Below, one piece after another: positions 1 to 9,578 of a stretch of 32,957 nt of DNA. Origin of the DNA: Dimargaris cristalligena (taxonomy: Eukaryota; Kickxellomycota; Dimargaritomycetes; Dimargaritales; Dimargaritaceae); NCBI GenBank assembly GCA_027576995.1, contig JANBQC010000303.1, positions 1 to 32,957 of the forward strand. Direction: 5' to 3'. The notes beneath the pieces are model-generated. The model did not search any database. It was not told the origin of the DNA and was given only the letters and a program-made list of their open reading frames with translations. Position 1 is the first letter of the stretch, and each line of letters opens with the position of its first letter. A program made the translations under genes and the position numbers.

Positions 1-491
1 CTGACACGCCCATATCTCTTCTCTCTCTCTTTCTCTCCTACCCACCACCAACATACACACACACAGACATAATAGACACACACCACTATCACCACCACCA
101 CCCATTCCATTCCAGTACACCTTCCCTCGTCCTTCCCTCCCATATTGCCGCTTGCGAAATTCCAGCCTGCGTTCCTCTCAGTTCTGTACCCCACTGTTCT
201 TCTCTTTTCCCTTTCTTTCGCTTCCACACCCCCCCTTTTCTCTTTTCAACTTTCCCGCCTGTCCTTTTCCATTACTACCTGGCTTTTTCGTTCCTGTCCA
301 TTACCCTCTCCTGCCTCTCGTCCCTACCCTCCCTTTCGACTTCCCGACTCCCTTTTCAACGGCCCTGGGCGCGTGGGGTAGTTTGGTTGACTGCTCGCTT
401 GAGGCCCCTCCCGCCCTCCCCGGCCAAGTCTGGCCGCTCCACTAGTACTAGTTAACGCTCTTCAGTATCCCCCTCCCCCTCATACGTTCGT
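1..491 (+). promoter_or_regulatory. Pyrimidine-rich upstream/5' leader of first regulator gene
   Basis: Non-coding by appearance. It begins with CT-rich and CA-rich simple sequence (about 15-85) and continues as a strongly pyrimidine-biased strand up to the ATG at 492. Such C/T-rich tracts are common in fungal promoters and leaders. Two overlapping open frames at 145-445 are proline/serine/leucine-rich products of the base bias and match no family I know. No clear TATA box was seen. Confidence 0.4.
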
Positions 492-3155
492 ATGCCACCG
501 GCCACTTCCACCGACGCTGCCCCCAAGCGGAAACGATTGAACCAGGCCTGCGACGGTTGTCGCCGCAAAAAGGTCCGCTGCGACGGCGAGCGCCCCAATT
601 GCCGCAACTGCCGTCGCCAGCAGATGCCCTGCGTTTACAATAGCGGGGGCCGCCGAAGTCGTACCGGCAACTCCAGCAAAGTCGCCAAAACCCCTACTAA
701 GGGCAAACCAGCCGCCGACGGCCGGCCCCCCACCTCGGTCGCCCCGCCCCCATCACTGCCCAAGGCCCCGGCCGTTGCGGTCCCCCCCCTCTCTCTCCAA
801 CCGCCCTGCACCTCGTTATCCTCGTCTGCGTCCTCCTCCTCCTCCGAGTCCGCTGGACCCCCTGCCCCCCTTCGCTCCCCCCCTGCCGAGACCAGCCTGG
901 TTTCTCGGCGGCAGGCCATGGTCCTCACCATGGAGAAGAACCTGGAAGAATGCATTCAGCGCATGAACTGCTCCCTCAACCTCGGCAACACCTCTGGCCT
1001 GACCTACCGCAGCCCCTTCTTTCCCAAAGTAACCGCTCCCCGCCCGGCCTATCCGGACTTGGCCAGCCCCCGCGCCCTCTCCGCCCCCACCCCCGCCACC
1101 TGGTGGCCCGACTTTTACCAGCGGCTCAGCCCCGACTGGCTTCTGCAACCCGAGGTCGACTCCCTGCTCGTTCTCTACTTCCGCTTCGCCCACGCCTTTA
1201 TGCCCATGGTTGACGAGCAGCTTCTCCACTCGACCCTGGCTACCATTCGCCAAAACCAACCGACCTTTCGGCCCTCCGCCTCTTCGTCACCACTCAGCAC
1301 CCTGTTACATTCATCCACCTTGACCGCGTCCATCACCTTAGTCAGTAGTATTTGCGCATTTGCCACCCGCTTTCTGGACCCCAATGATCCCCAGCGCCAC
1401 CGCAGCTCCCAGCACTATAGCGCCATTTTTGAGGCCAACCTTGCCCAGACCTACCAGCATCACTCCAACCTCGAACTGATCCAGGCCCTCTTAATCATGG
1501 CCTACCATGAAAGCGCCCAGGCTAACCTATACCGTTCTTGGAACTACAGTGGCCAGGCAACCCGGCTAACCCTGGGCCTGGGTCTCAATGTGCTGGATGG
1601 GGAGGCGGGTGCCAATGTTCCTATGGCCCGCGACCTTCCAACCGACCGCACCAGTGTGGAACACTCCCGCCGTATCTTCTGGACCTGTTTCCTGTCCGAC
1701 CGGCTTTGGAGCCTCAGTCTGGGCTACAGTCCTGCCATTGACGAACGCGAAATCTGCCTCTATTTGCCCAAGTCCAACTACGACTGGCATGGGGACATGG
1801 GCGAGACTACCGAATTATATGAACATGATGAAATCTCGTCCGTTATCGAATCCCAGGGGGGTGACAAATTCGCCAGTCTACGCAGCAAGGCCACCCCCGG
1901 ACCCGACACCTTCTTCATTAAATTAATTACTCTCCTAGGTGACATCCTCCGCATCCGGAATCGGTCGGTGCGTTTCTACTCCTCGCACGGTACGCATGTG
2001 GCTATGCAGTTTGGCCTCCTCGAGAATGCCCTGGCCTCCTGGGCCCTTTCCCTGCCCGATTACCTGCAGCTGTTTCCCCACCACGTCGACGACGACACCG
2101 AACCACCAACCGTAGACCCGCTGGCGGGGGACGGTGGTCAGGGCCAGCGCCGCCGTGCTTTTATCCTCACCCTACACGCCTACTACCATACTATCGTCAT
2201 GTTCCTTTATCGTACCCGACTCCAAGATGACGCCAATGCCCACCCCACTATTCCCTGCGACCAAAACGACTCCAACAAGTCCTTTATGCGCTGCTACTCA
2301 GCCATGAGCACCGTCAGCGAAATTGCCCGCTTGGCGGTGACGATGGACCGCCGCTTTCTCAGTCCCTTTCTTCCGTTTACCTTCTACCACGCCTCTCTGT
2401 TCCTTATCGGGTACGCCGACCGGATAGACCCGGATCGCGCCATAGAACACCACCAACTCATTTGCCAGCTGAACTGCGCTCTAGCCCATACCGAGCCCAT
2501 ATGGAAAGTCTCTGGCCACTATCTTCGCGTGCTGGACTTTGGGATCGCTCTCGGTGGGGATGGCCCTGCGGACCTAAGCCGGCTAGTGTCTCCCGATCGC
2601 ACCATGGCCTCCGTGCCGTTTCCCAGTTCCGATGACCCCCGTTCCCACTACTCCTCACTCGAACCCACGCCCGACGAGGGCATATCGTTGGCTGACCCCC
2701 TCCTAGCGGGGACTCATTCCAATCCGCACCGGGCTCATATAATAGCGGAGACTGATACTACCATGGCCGGACCAGAAAGTAGCGCCGATATCACCACCTA
2801 TCTAGATCCACCCCCAGGGTACTTGCTCGCCGGTTCCACTATATTAGGGCCCTCCACCCTTTCCCCATTACCTTCACCTGGGCTCGCCGGGCTTCCCAAC
2901 ACTCCCCACCTTATGGGGCTATCCCATCTCAACTCCGCTGCGGCCCCATTTGGGCCCTCTCCCTCGGGTCTGGCCGCTCCCCCTCCCACCTCGAATCCAG
3001 GAGGCGGTCCTCGGCTTCCTTCCGTGGCTGCTGCACCATCACTCAATCCCCAAATTACACAACTCCCCCTGACCTGGTCAGCCGGCCACGCGGATGCCCC
3101 TCCTTCAACCTCTTCCTTATCGGGTATCCCACTTTTCCCTGGACGGCCCCAGTGA
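492..3155 (+). CDS. Zn(II)2Cys6 fungal-specific transcription factor
   Basis: Single-exon gene for an 887-residue nuclear DNA-binding regulator. A Gal4-type binuclear zinc cluster lies at residues 20-47 (Cys20, 23, 30, 37, 40, 47; spacing CX2CX6CX6CX2CX6C), preceded by a basic KRKR nuclear-localisation-like patch. A Ser/Pro-rich linker follows, with a serine run near residues 108-120. The middle homology region (fungal_trans type) spans about residues 220-430, with the typical helices around RSWNYSGQATRLTLGLGL and SRRIFWTCFLSDRLWSLSLG. The last 200 residues are Pro/Gly/Ser-rich and probably disordered, perhaps an activation segment. The start was chosen as the first ATG before the zinc cluster. 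Target genes cannot be read from the sequence, and no pathway genes are clustered here. Family assignment is firm, specificity unknown. Confidence 0.93.
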   Translation: MPPATSTDAAPKRKRLNQACDGCRRKKVRCDGERPNCRNCRRQQMPCVYNSGGRRSRTGNSSKVAKTPTKGKPAADGRPPTSVAPPPSLPKAPAVAVPPLSLQPPCTSLSSSASSSSSESAGPPAPLRSPPAETSLVSRRQAMVLTMEKNLEECIQRMNCSLNLGNTSGLTYRSPFFPKVTAPRPAYPDLASPRALSAPTPATWWPDFYQRLSPDWLLQPEVDSLLVLYFRFAHAFMPMVDEQLLHSTLATIRQNQPTFRPSASSSPLSTLLHSSTLTASITLVSSICAFATRFLDPNDPQRHRSSQHYSAIFEANLAQTYQHHSNLELIQALLIMAYHESAQANLYRSWNYSGQATRLTLGLGLNVLDGEAGANVPMARDLPTDRTSVEHSRRIFWTCFLSDRLWSLSLGYSPAIDEREICLYLPKSNYDWHGDMGETTELYEHDEISSVIESQGGDKFASLRSKATPGPDTFFIKLITLLGDILRIRNRSVRFYSSHGTHVAMQFGLLENALASWALSLPDYLQLFPHHVDDDTEPPTVDPLAGDGGQGQRRRAFILTLHAYYHTIVMFLYRTRLQDDANAHPTIPCDQNDSNKSFMRCYSAMSTVSEIARLAVTMDRRFLSPFLPFTFYHASLFLIGYADRIDPDRAIEHHQLICQLNCALAHTEPIWKVSGHYLRVLDFGIALGGDGPADLSRLVSPDRTMASVPFPSSDDPRSHYSSLEPTPDEGISLADPLLAGTHSNPHRAHIIAETDTTMAGPESSADITTYLDPPPGYLLAGSTILGPSTLSPLPSPGLAGLPNTPHLMGLSHLNSAAAPFGPSPSGLAAPPPTSNPGGGPRLPSVAAAPSLNPQITQLPLTWSAGHADAPPSTSSLSGIPLFPGRPQ

Positions 3156-3821
3156 TGTTCCCTGCTCCCGGTTATATAATAGTGCGGTTTAGAAGACACG
3201 GGTGCTGTAATGTTTAAATTGGCATCAATATAGATATGGGGTTGGTAGAAGTACATTTCCCCAGCACGTTAACCAAGTTTTACTACTATTTTTTATTGTC
3301 ACTTTCATTTCCCTTTAAAAATTGAACGTTTAGCACAGTGCCTCTTTGGATTGCAGGTTTGGCCTAATTTACTAGATGCCAGGAATCCGTCTGCATAGCT
3401 TCGTTCCTAATATGGTGGAACTATAGCACCAGTGCACTTTGTTGCTAAACCAGACACGGTCGCAAGGGTACTAATTATTTTATTTTTTTGATGGATTTGG
3501 TTTCGTAGTACTAATACATACATATTGCGCCATACGTACATATTTCCCTATACATAAAATCAGTTCACCACTTGATTATTTTTGAATGGCATGTGTTTTA
3601 ATTAAACTCCTTACAAGTGATATTTAGATTTTGGGTAGGTGTATATTCGCTATATGAGTATACTGATAAATATAGGAGACCCCGTGGAGGGGGGTAGGTC
3701 AGTCGGTCATGGGGCACAACCACCCCACTTTAGTTTACGATAGCGCACCAGGGAAAACCCTACAAAGTTGATCAAGTCTGCACTCATTAGTCAACTTGGT
3801 TTAGAAAAAAAAATGGTGGAT
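3156..3821. other. Convergent intergenic region, AT-rich
   Basis: The 666 bp between the stop codons of the Zn2Cys6 gene (+) and LSM2 (-). It is much more AT-rich than the flanking coding sequence and presumably holds both 3' UTRs. I see no coding frame, repeat or RNA gene in it. Confidence 0.5.
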
Positions 3822-4565
3822 TTAAGCACCACGGACTGCGGCGGTGGAGGGTTGGATCTCGCGGCGAGCTGCGTCCTGCAGAAGGGCGGTGTCAATAGCG
3901 GCCGGGGGTAGATGCACGTACCGAACTACCGACCCGCGGATAAAGCAGTTTTTGACCGACATCTATGATGCGTTGGCGGGATATAGGGAAAGCATTCCAA
4001 CCACATAATAATATTGGTGAAATGGTCCATGAGAGACCAAGGTGGATGATTTATCAGGGTAGAAATTAATACCTCGAGCTGGTCAAACCAACAGAGAAGC
4101 GTGAATGACTTTGGAGCCCATGGGTATGGGAATGGGTAGATTGGTGCGGTCAAGGTAGGTGAGTAGTAAAGGAGATAGATAGGGGGGATGAGGCTTTTGG
4201 TACGTACCATATGGGGATTCTCGCTCTCGTTGTCCACTCGGATGTTGTCCAACTTAATGTTGAGAAACTGATCGACGGACACCAGGGTTCCAGTCACCGA
4301 TAGGTCATTCTTGAGCTCCACAGTGACCGCCTGGCCGACGAGAGTTTTGAAAAACGAGTAGAAAAGCTATAGGAGGAACGCAGGGGGAGAGCAAATGTAC
4401 ATGGGCTCAGAGGCTGGTTAGTCTCCGAGTATCGGCTGCCGGGTGGGTTTTCGGCCCCTTCCTGAGGGCATATATGCCGGATCAGAGACCCCCTTGACTG
4501 GATGTAAGTCTGGGGTGTGGCTTGGTCGGGTCTGAAAGGAAAAACGGGTAGGCAACACCTACCAT
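3822..4565 (-). CDS. LSM2: U6 snRNA-associated Sm-like protein LSm2
   Basis: Three coding exons on the minus strand: 4565-4563 (the ATG alone), 4366-4208 and 3962-3822, giving 100 residues, the usual LSm2 size. LSm2 is a subunit of the LSm2-8 ring that binds the U6 snRNA 3' end and of the cytoplasmic LSm1-7 ring that promotes mRNA decapping. The product shows the family N-terminus LFYSFFKTLVGQ, the Sm1 motif around VELKNDLSVTGTLVSVDQFL and the Sm2 motif NCFIRGSVVRYV (residues 59-70), then LLQDAARRE. Donors are ATG|gtaggt and ATG|gtacgt; acceptors are tatag and catag; both introns are phase 0 (196 and 245 nt). The odd point is a first coding exon contributing only the start codon. Homology is unambiguous. 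Confidence 0.95.
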
Positions 4566-5727
4566 GGTCGAGGAGGGACGTAATGCCAAGAACAACGCGA
4601 GTTTGGAGTAATGAACAGCAAAAAATATAGATGGATAGAATGAGGCGCGAATGGGATACAACTGTCGTTAAATGGAAGGATGACAGAGTATGTATTCGGG
4701 GGGTGGAAGATCAATGTTAGGGGTAGAGTTGCTTTTGCTCACCCAGGGGAGGCTATAGATTGCCTTGGGTGGGGTTGTACAAGAAGGGTTATGGAGTATG
4801 CAGACAGGCTATAGTTTATTACACCCCCGACTTCCCCCTCTATTCCTTTACCCAGGGCTACTTCATATTCGGAGTTTATCTATTAACTATGGTTGATATA
4901 GCTTAGCAATAATTGTCACTTGGAGGGCTAATGATATGGCTATACCCGAATATAACCCAGTTGAATCAGACCGAAATACGCTCGTTCCTCTTAGCTTCGC
5001 AATGGGGTGGTTGTCTCCCGTTTTGGAACTGTTCTATTGACTGATGCAGCCATGTCGAATAAAATTACAGTGGTATATTTATTAATGAAGCTATAGAAGG
5101 ATAAGCGCCAACATTTTGCATTAAGCTACGGTATAGGATAGGCCGGAGAAGATACGGCAAATGAATCGAGTAATGAAGGAGGCTGAATATGAGGAAGATG
5201 CACTTTTGATGCCTTGCTGCCATGGTTTAGGTCTTGTAGACTTGTTAGAGAGACCAGTCGGGTCTATCCTCTATCACATCAGCATTTAACCCTCTGGGAA
5301 CGATGGGTTGCAAGTGCATGTCCATGTCCATAGACAAACACCGCGTACAAAGGAACAGCGGCAAGGATTACCCCTCCCCGCCCAGCCACAAGGCGCAACA
5401 CGTCCTAATCAGAGACGGACTCCTTTCATCATAACTACACTAACGTCACACCACTTCGCTTGCAGAGAGCGAGAAGTACCGGATATGCAAAGGGGCGAGG
5501 TGGTGGTGGTGGTGGATATTGTAGGTCAGCTTAATCCACCAAACACCCAGCTCTAATCACTCACCCAAGGAAATGGTGGGTTCCTTTGTGACACCTGACC
5601 CGACCGCCTGGGCCTACCCGATCCGGTTATCAATTATTTAAGGTCCACCATAGTTACCTACCACCGTCTGGGAGGCAGTCGGCTAGCGAATTTTCTCCCA
5701 TTGCAATGGAGAACTTAGATGGCCCCC
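4566..5727. other. Intergenic region upstream of LSM2 and downstream of the second regulator
   Basis: About 1.16 kb between the LSM2 start and the stop of the next minus-strand gene. It should contain the LSM2 promoter and the 3' UTR of the regulator. An 82-codon plus-strand frame at 5308-5556 has no recognisable domain and a (GGT)n run, and is probably chance. No RNA gene or repeat was recognised. Confidence 0.4.
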
Positions 5728-8007
5728 TTACACTGGGAGCGGTTCATTGACGGCACCATTGGCCGGATAGGCGGAGGTAAGCGGGGATGCTATGGGGGCG
5801 GCATCCAGGGATCCGGGGGGACTGGGAGTCAATCCCGGCGGGGGTAGGACGGCTTTAGTCTCCCGGTCGTCTCCTTCATCGGCCGAAAAGGCCCTTACTG
5901 GGTGAACAGGCTCGGAGAGTTCCGGACCCTGCTTACCGGCGGGGGGCAGACTGGGTGTGGTAGGTGAGAGAGAAATCCGGGGGCCACCGACGGGTGCGAC
6001 CGGAATAAGGGGTGACGTGCCCGGGGTGGGACAGTCCAGCTGTTTCATGCGTTCGTAAATATCACGGTGCCATACATCGGCCGATTTGCGTAGATAGAAG
6101 TAGTGGATATCAATGTCCTGCTGCAGGGCCGCCATTTCATCGGGCCGACTGGTGCGGGCCTTCTGCTGGATTAGCACGGTACCCGAGTGCCAGAGGGAAA
6201 AGCCAATGAGGGGATGGTGGTCGGCTGGGCGAACCTCGCGCCCGTGGAGCAGCAGGCAGCGGGCCGAAAGGGCGGCGATTTGGAGGCATTGGGACCAGGC
6301 GGTCTTGGACAGCTCCGTATAAAAAGAGGGGGTGACGGGGGTCTTGCCCGCGTCGACCGGGGTGTAGTCGGCCGGGGGGGAGAGCAATGGTGGGGCGCGG
6401 TGGCGGGCGGAAGGCTCGCAAATGGCGCGATAGAATAGGATGCGGATCGCGTAGTAGAAGAGTTTGAGGAAGAAGTAGGCGGGCAGGAGATGCGAGGCCA
6501 CGCGCTGTTCGTAATGGGGAAAAATGGTGGGAAGGGCGGATTCCCAGGTCTGGAACAGGGCCTCGATGGCCTGATACTCGGGGTGCAGAGGAGTCAAGCG
6601 GGCGATGCGACCGACGGCCAGGTCGGCCTTGAAGTGGGCCACACGCTGGGCGATGGTCAGGAGTTTGATCTGGTGGTTGAGCCACGAGCTGTCATGGCCG
6701 TGGTGGGCGGTCAGTACGGAGAAGGTCACCTCGTCGGGAAGGGCGTAGCAGTCCCGGTCCCAGTCCCGCGAGGGGCAGGGGAGGGCCACCATAATTTCTT
6801 CGGGGTGGAACTTGGGGCGGTGGTCAAAAGTAAAGGACTCCACGGAGTCGGCCAGCAGCGCAAAGTACCAAGCGCGACGCAAACATTCGACTCGGATATG
6901 GTCCCCCAGGGTCAGCAGGGTGGAATGGCGGACTGATGACGCGGACCGACCGCAGTACTTTTGTTCCTCGTCCCGTTGCAGAACCTTGAGGGTGCGACCC
7001 AACCGCAGCGTCATGTCAAAGTACATATTCGAGGAGACCATTTTGCCGCGGCCGTATTCGTAGACCCCGAACAAGAAAATGGCCACCATCAGGTCGGTGC
7101 TGGGATAGTTGCACAGTTCCATGGCGGACGAGCGGAAAGTGAGGGCATAATGCTCAACCAGGTGCTCGACCCGGGCGGCGAAGGGGTGCCGGGCCATGTG
7201 GCGGGAACAGTGAAGGGCTAGGGTACAGATGCTGTCGAGCAGGGGCCGGAAGACCTGGCGCTGGGCGATTTGTAAGCGCAGGGTAGGCCAGTGCACCAGG
7301 GGAAACGGCGAGGCCAGGTGGTCGACAAAGTAGGCGAGGGCGAAGTCTTCCTCGGGCGTCAGGGTCCGGTCCACGGGCGACGCGGAGGGCTGCGGGTACG
7401 CATGACTAGCGGCCGGGGTCGGTTCAGGAGTGTCGTAGGAGGCCCGGCGGTTGGGAAGGGGGACCGGGGCCGGGGGGGAAGAGTAGCCGGCCGCGCCGGA
7501 TAGGGAGGGGGAGGGGGCCAGGGGGCGATCGGCGGAGGGCGAGGACAGGTCTTCGCGGCGGGGGGGAGGTAATATCGTTGCTGCTGTTGTTGAGGTGGGA
7601 GCGGGCCGGTGATCCGAGGCGGCGTGGGGCCCCGAGTCGGCGCGGCGGCGTTTCGGGGGAGTGGCGGACACCTCGTCGGAGGGTTTCAGGGGTTCAATGA
7701 GCCGCTCCATGTTTTCGAGGCGACGCTCGAGTTTTTCAATGTACCCCTGCCGGTGGCCGCGCTTGGCTTGGCCGCTGGCGTAGCTGCAGACGAGGCTGCG
7801 CTTTCTGCAGTTGTCACAGGTGGGCTTATCACTGTTGCACTTGATTTTCTTTTGGCGACAGTATTCGCACGCCTGGGTCTGGCGTTTCCGGCGCTGCGGG
7901 TCCACCAGAAGGGGCGAGGTAGCCATGGGGCGCGGGGGGTACGGGGCGACGGGGGCAGCGAGCGGGCTTCCAACGGCCGGAGTGGGCCGCGGATAGGAGG
8001 GGTCCAT
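5728..8007 (-). CDS. Zn(II)2Cys6 fungal-specific transcription factor
   Basis: Single-exon minus-strand gene for a 759-residue nuclear regulator. The Gal4-type zinc cluster occupies residues 47-74 (Cys47, 50, 57, 64, 67, 74; CX2CX6CX6CX2CX6C), preceded by RRKR. Directly behind it is a linker and short coiled-coil (about 88-106, YIEKLERRLENMERLI), the usual dimerisation element, so it likely binds CGG half-sites as a dimer. A Pro/Ser-rich spacer leads to the fungal_trans-type middle region (about 210-430, including EEDFALAYFVDHLASPFPLV and LRRAWYFALLADSVESF). The C-terminal 120 residues are Pro/Ser-rich. It is not a recent duplicate of the regulator at 492-3155, since similarity is confined to the family motifs. 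Targets are unknown. A 5' UTR intron is possible (separate entry). Confidence 0.93.
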   Translation of the reverse strand: MDPSYPRPTPAVGSPLAAPVAPYPPRPMATSPLLVDPQRRKRQTQACEYCRQKKIKCNSDKPTCDNCRKRSLVCSYASGQAKRGHRQGYIEKLERRLENMERLIEPLKPSDEVSATPPKRRRADSGPHAASDHRPAPTSTTAATILPPPRREDLSSPSADRPLAPSPSLSGAAGYSSPPAPVPLPNRRASYDTPEPTPAASHAYPQPSASPVDRTLTPEEDFALAYFVDHLASPFPLVHWPTLRLQIAQRQVFRPLLDSICTLALHCSRHMARHPFAARVEHLVEHYALTFRSSAMELCNYPSTDLMVAIFLFGVYEYGRGKMVSSNMYFDMTLRLGRTLKVLQRDEEQKYCGRSASSVRHSTLLTLGDHIRVECLRRAWYFALLADSVESFTFDHRPKFHPEEIMVALPCPSRDWDRDCYALPDEVTFSVLTAHHGHDSSWLNHQIKLLTIAQRVAHFKADLAVGRIARLTPLHPEYQAIEALFQTWESALPTIFPHYEQRVASHLLPAYFFLKLFYYAIRILFYRAICEPSARHRAPPLLSPPADYTPVDAGKTPVTPSFYTELSKTAWSQCLQIAALSARCLLLHGREVRPADHHPLIGFSLWHSGTVLIQQKARTSRPDEMAALQQDIDIHYFYLRKSADVWHRDIYERMKQLDCPTPGTSPLIPVAPVGGPRISLSPTTPSLPPAGKQGPELSEPVHPVRAFSADEGDDRETKAVLPPPGLTPSPPGSLDAAPIASPLTSAYPANGAVNEPLPV

Positions 8008-8021
8008 GGTGGTAGAGAAAA

Positions 8022-8284
8022 CTAAATCACCCCAGGGGTATAGTATTTAAAGGAGACGGTGGTAGCAAGAAGAACAAGCGCTCGGAGATGTATCCGGTAA
8101 GGAAGAAGAAATTAAGTAGTAAAATCAGCGGGAAGCGAACCGGGCCGTGGCGGGGGCGGGCCTCGCGCGGTTTTTATCGGCGTTGGTCTGCGCCGATATG
8201 CAAGAAGTCCTTTTCGGTGGGGCGAGTGAGTGGGCAGTGTGAGTGAGCGAGGAATAAAGATAGGCAGAGCGTGTGGAACCTTAC
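8022..8284 (-). other. Possible 5' UTR intron of the second Zn2Cys6 gene
   Basis: On the minus strand CCCAG|gtaagg occurs at 8285/8284, and an acceptor gatttag sits at 8022, 14 bases before the ATG at 8007. The 263-nt interval matches the intron lengths of neighbouring genes. No coding frame needs it, so this rests only on splice-like sequences. Confidence 0.3.
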
Positions 8285-9578
8285 CTGGGCCGGCGGGATT
8301 GGCCCTCTTTCCGAGTGCCGCGGCGATTGGCACACGCTGGAGGCCGACTCGACCAATCTCGCAGCTGGCCCACATATCCCAAGGCCAACCGGGGAGCGCT
8401 ACTTCGGGCTTCGGCCGCCGCCGCCGCCTCACTCCTTTCACTGTCCCACTCGTGATCTCCTCCGCCTTCCTTTTGTTGTTCCGGGCTTCCGCTCCCGCCG
8501 TCGTATGACGCGTCCTCTCACGGCTTTCCTGGGGGACCAGTTCCTATGGCTATTATGATTGATTGTGGTAAATGGCCGACCGGATACTGCCAATACTACT
8601 ACTATTGCTACTACTAATTATAATAATAAAGAGACGGGCCGGAAAACATGCCATCCCGGTAATGAAATGGTGTCCCATCCATATTAACCCACACGAACAT
8701 CCCGCCTCCCGGGTGGCCATCAGATAATCACCCCGGGAGGGGTTTTATTCGCTGCCTCGGGGTCTCTCTTCCATCCCCCCAGTCCCGAGACGGAGGGAGA
8801 GAATGAGGAGGATAGCCCACACAAGACCCGTCGCTCGCGGAAGCTGATTGGCAGCGAGCCAACAACGGAGGCTGGTGGTTAGGCCAATCCAGAGGCCGAA
8901 ACGGGAAGCGTTGGGGTTACACCGAACGGAGAGGGGCCAGTGGGAAGGGGCAGCGGGTTGAACCGGCCCGGTGGGGAGAGAGGGGGCAGGCACAGTGTGG
9001 AACGGCCGCCGGTCCCGAGAAAAGCACAAGACAGACAGACGCTGGCTGAATCGGGTGAATTCCTTATGTAGCCCCCCTCTATCTGATTGTCAGATAGGAG
9101 AAGAGGTCCTCTCCTCCTGCGGTTGGTTGGTAGCAGGGCGAACGGCTAATAATGAATACTAATGGATTGGCGCCTCTTCACTAGGTTTCCCCATTGGGCG
9201 GTTCGTTGCCGATCCTGCTTATATGTTTGCCGTCCACCATTGGGCCACCTTCTGCCTGCGGAATTGGCTGTGGTACTCTGTATATATTACCCATTCACCT
9301 CTACGATTATTGTTATTATTATAATTGAACATCCCCCCCACCCGTGCTTCTGCCGGATATGGCCCCCGCCCAGCTGCTGGATTTAAAAAATAGCCTATGG
9401 GATTCTACAGGGGTTTTATTATATTGGTGTAAGTAAGGTCAATGCTTATGTATATAATTGTAAGTGTAATGCTTCAAACCAATAATATGAAAAATACAAT
9501 GGGGGGGAACGAACAGGGTTGTTAGTTAATTCCGGAACGCAAACCACGCGACGACGTCATGGACCTCCCCCCCCTCTA
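8285..9578. other. Intergenic region with no gene recognised
   Basis: About 1.3 kb between the putative leader of the second regulator and the MED25 stop. It contains inverted CCAAT-type elements (for example the gattggc near 8845) and GC-rich stretches, as expected for an upstream region. Several overlapping open frames (8112-8558, 8745-9029) have proline/arginine-rich translations without known domains and are probably composition artefacts. The 9300-9520 part is AT-rich and fits the MED25 3' UTR. Confidence 0.4.
9415..9420 (-). terminator. Candidate polyadenylation signal for MED25 (AATAAA)
   Basis: TTTATT on the plus strand reads AATAAA on the minus strand, about 160 nt beyond the MED25 stop codon. 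It was assigned by position and motif only. Confidence 0.4.

Noticed and set aside
145..445. Two overlapping plus-strand frames upstream of the first regulator
   Set aside because: Translations are Ser/Pro/Leu/Phe-rich products of a pyrimidine tract, with no domain and a poor start context.
5308..5556. 82-codon plus-strand open frame
   Set aside because: Contains a simple GGT run coding for valines, lacks domains, and no splice partners were found.
8112..9029. Several open frames between the second regulator and MED25
   Set aside because: GC-rich low-complexity translations on both strands; more consistent with promoter and leader sequence.
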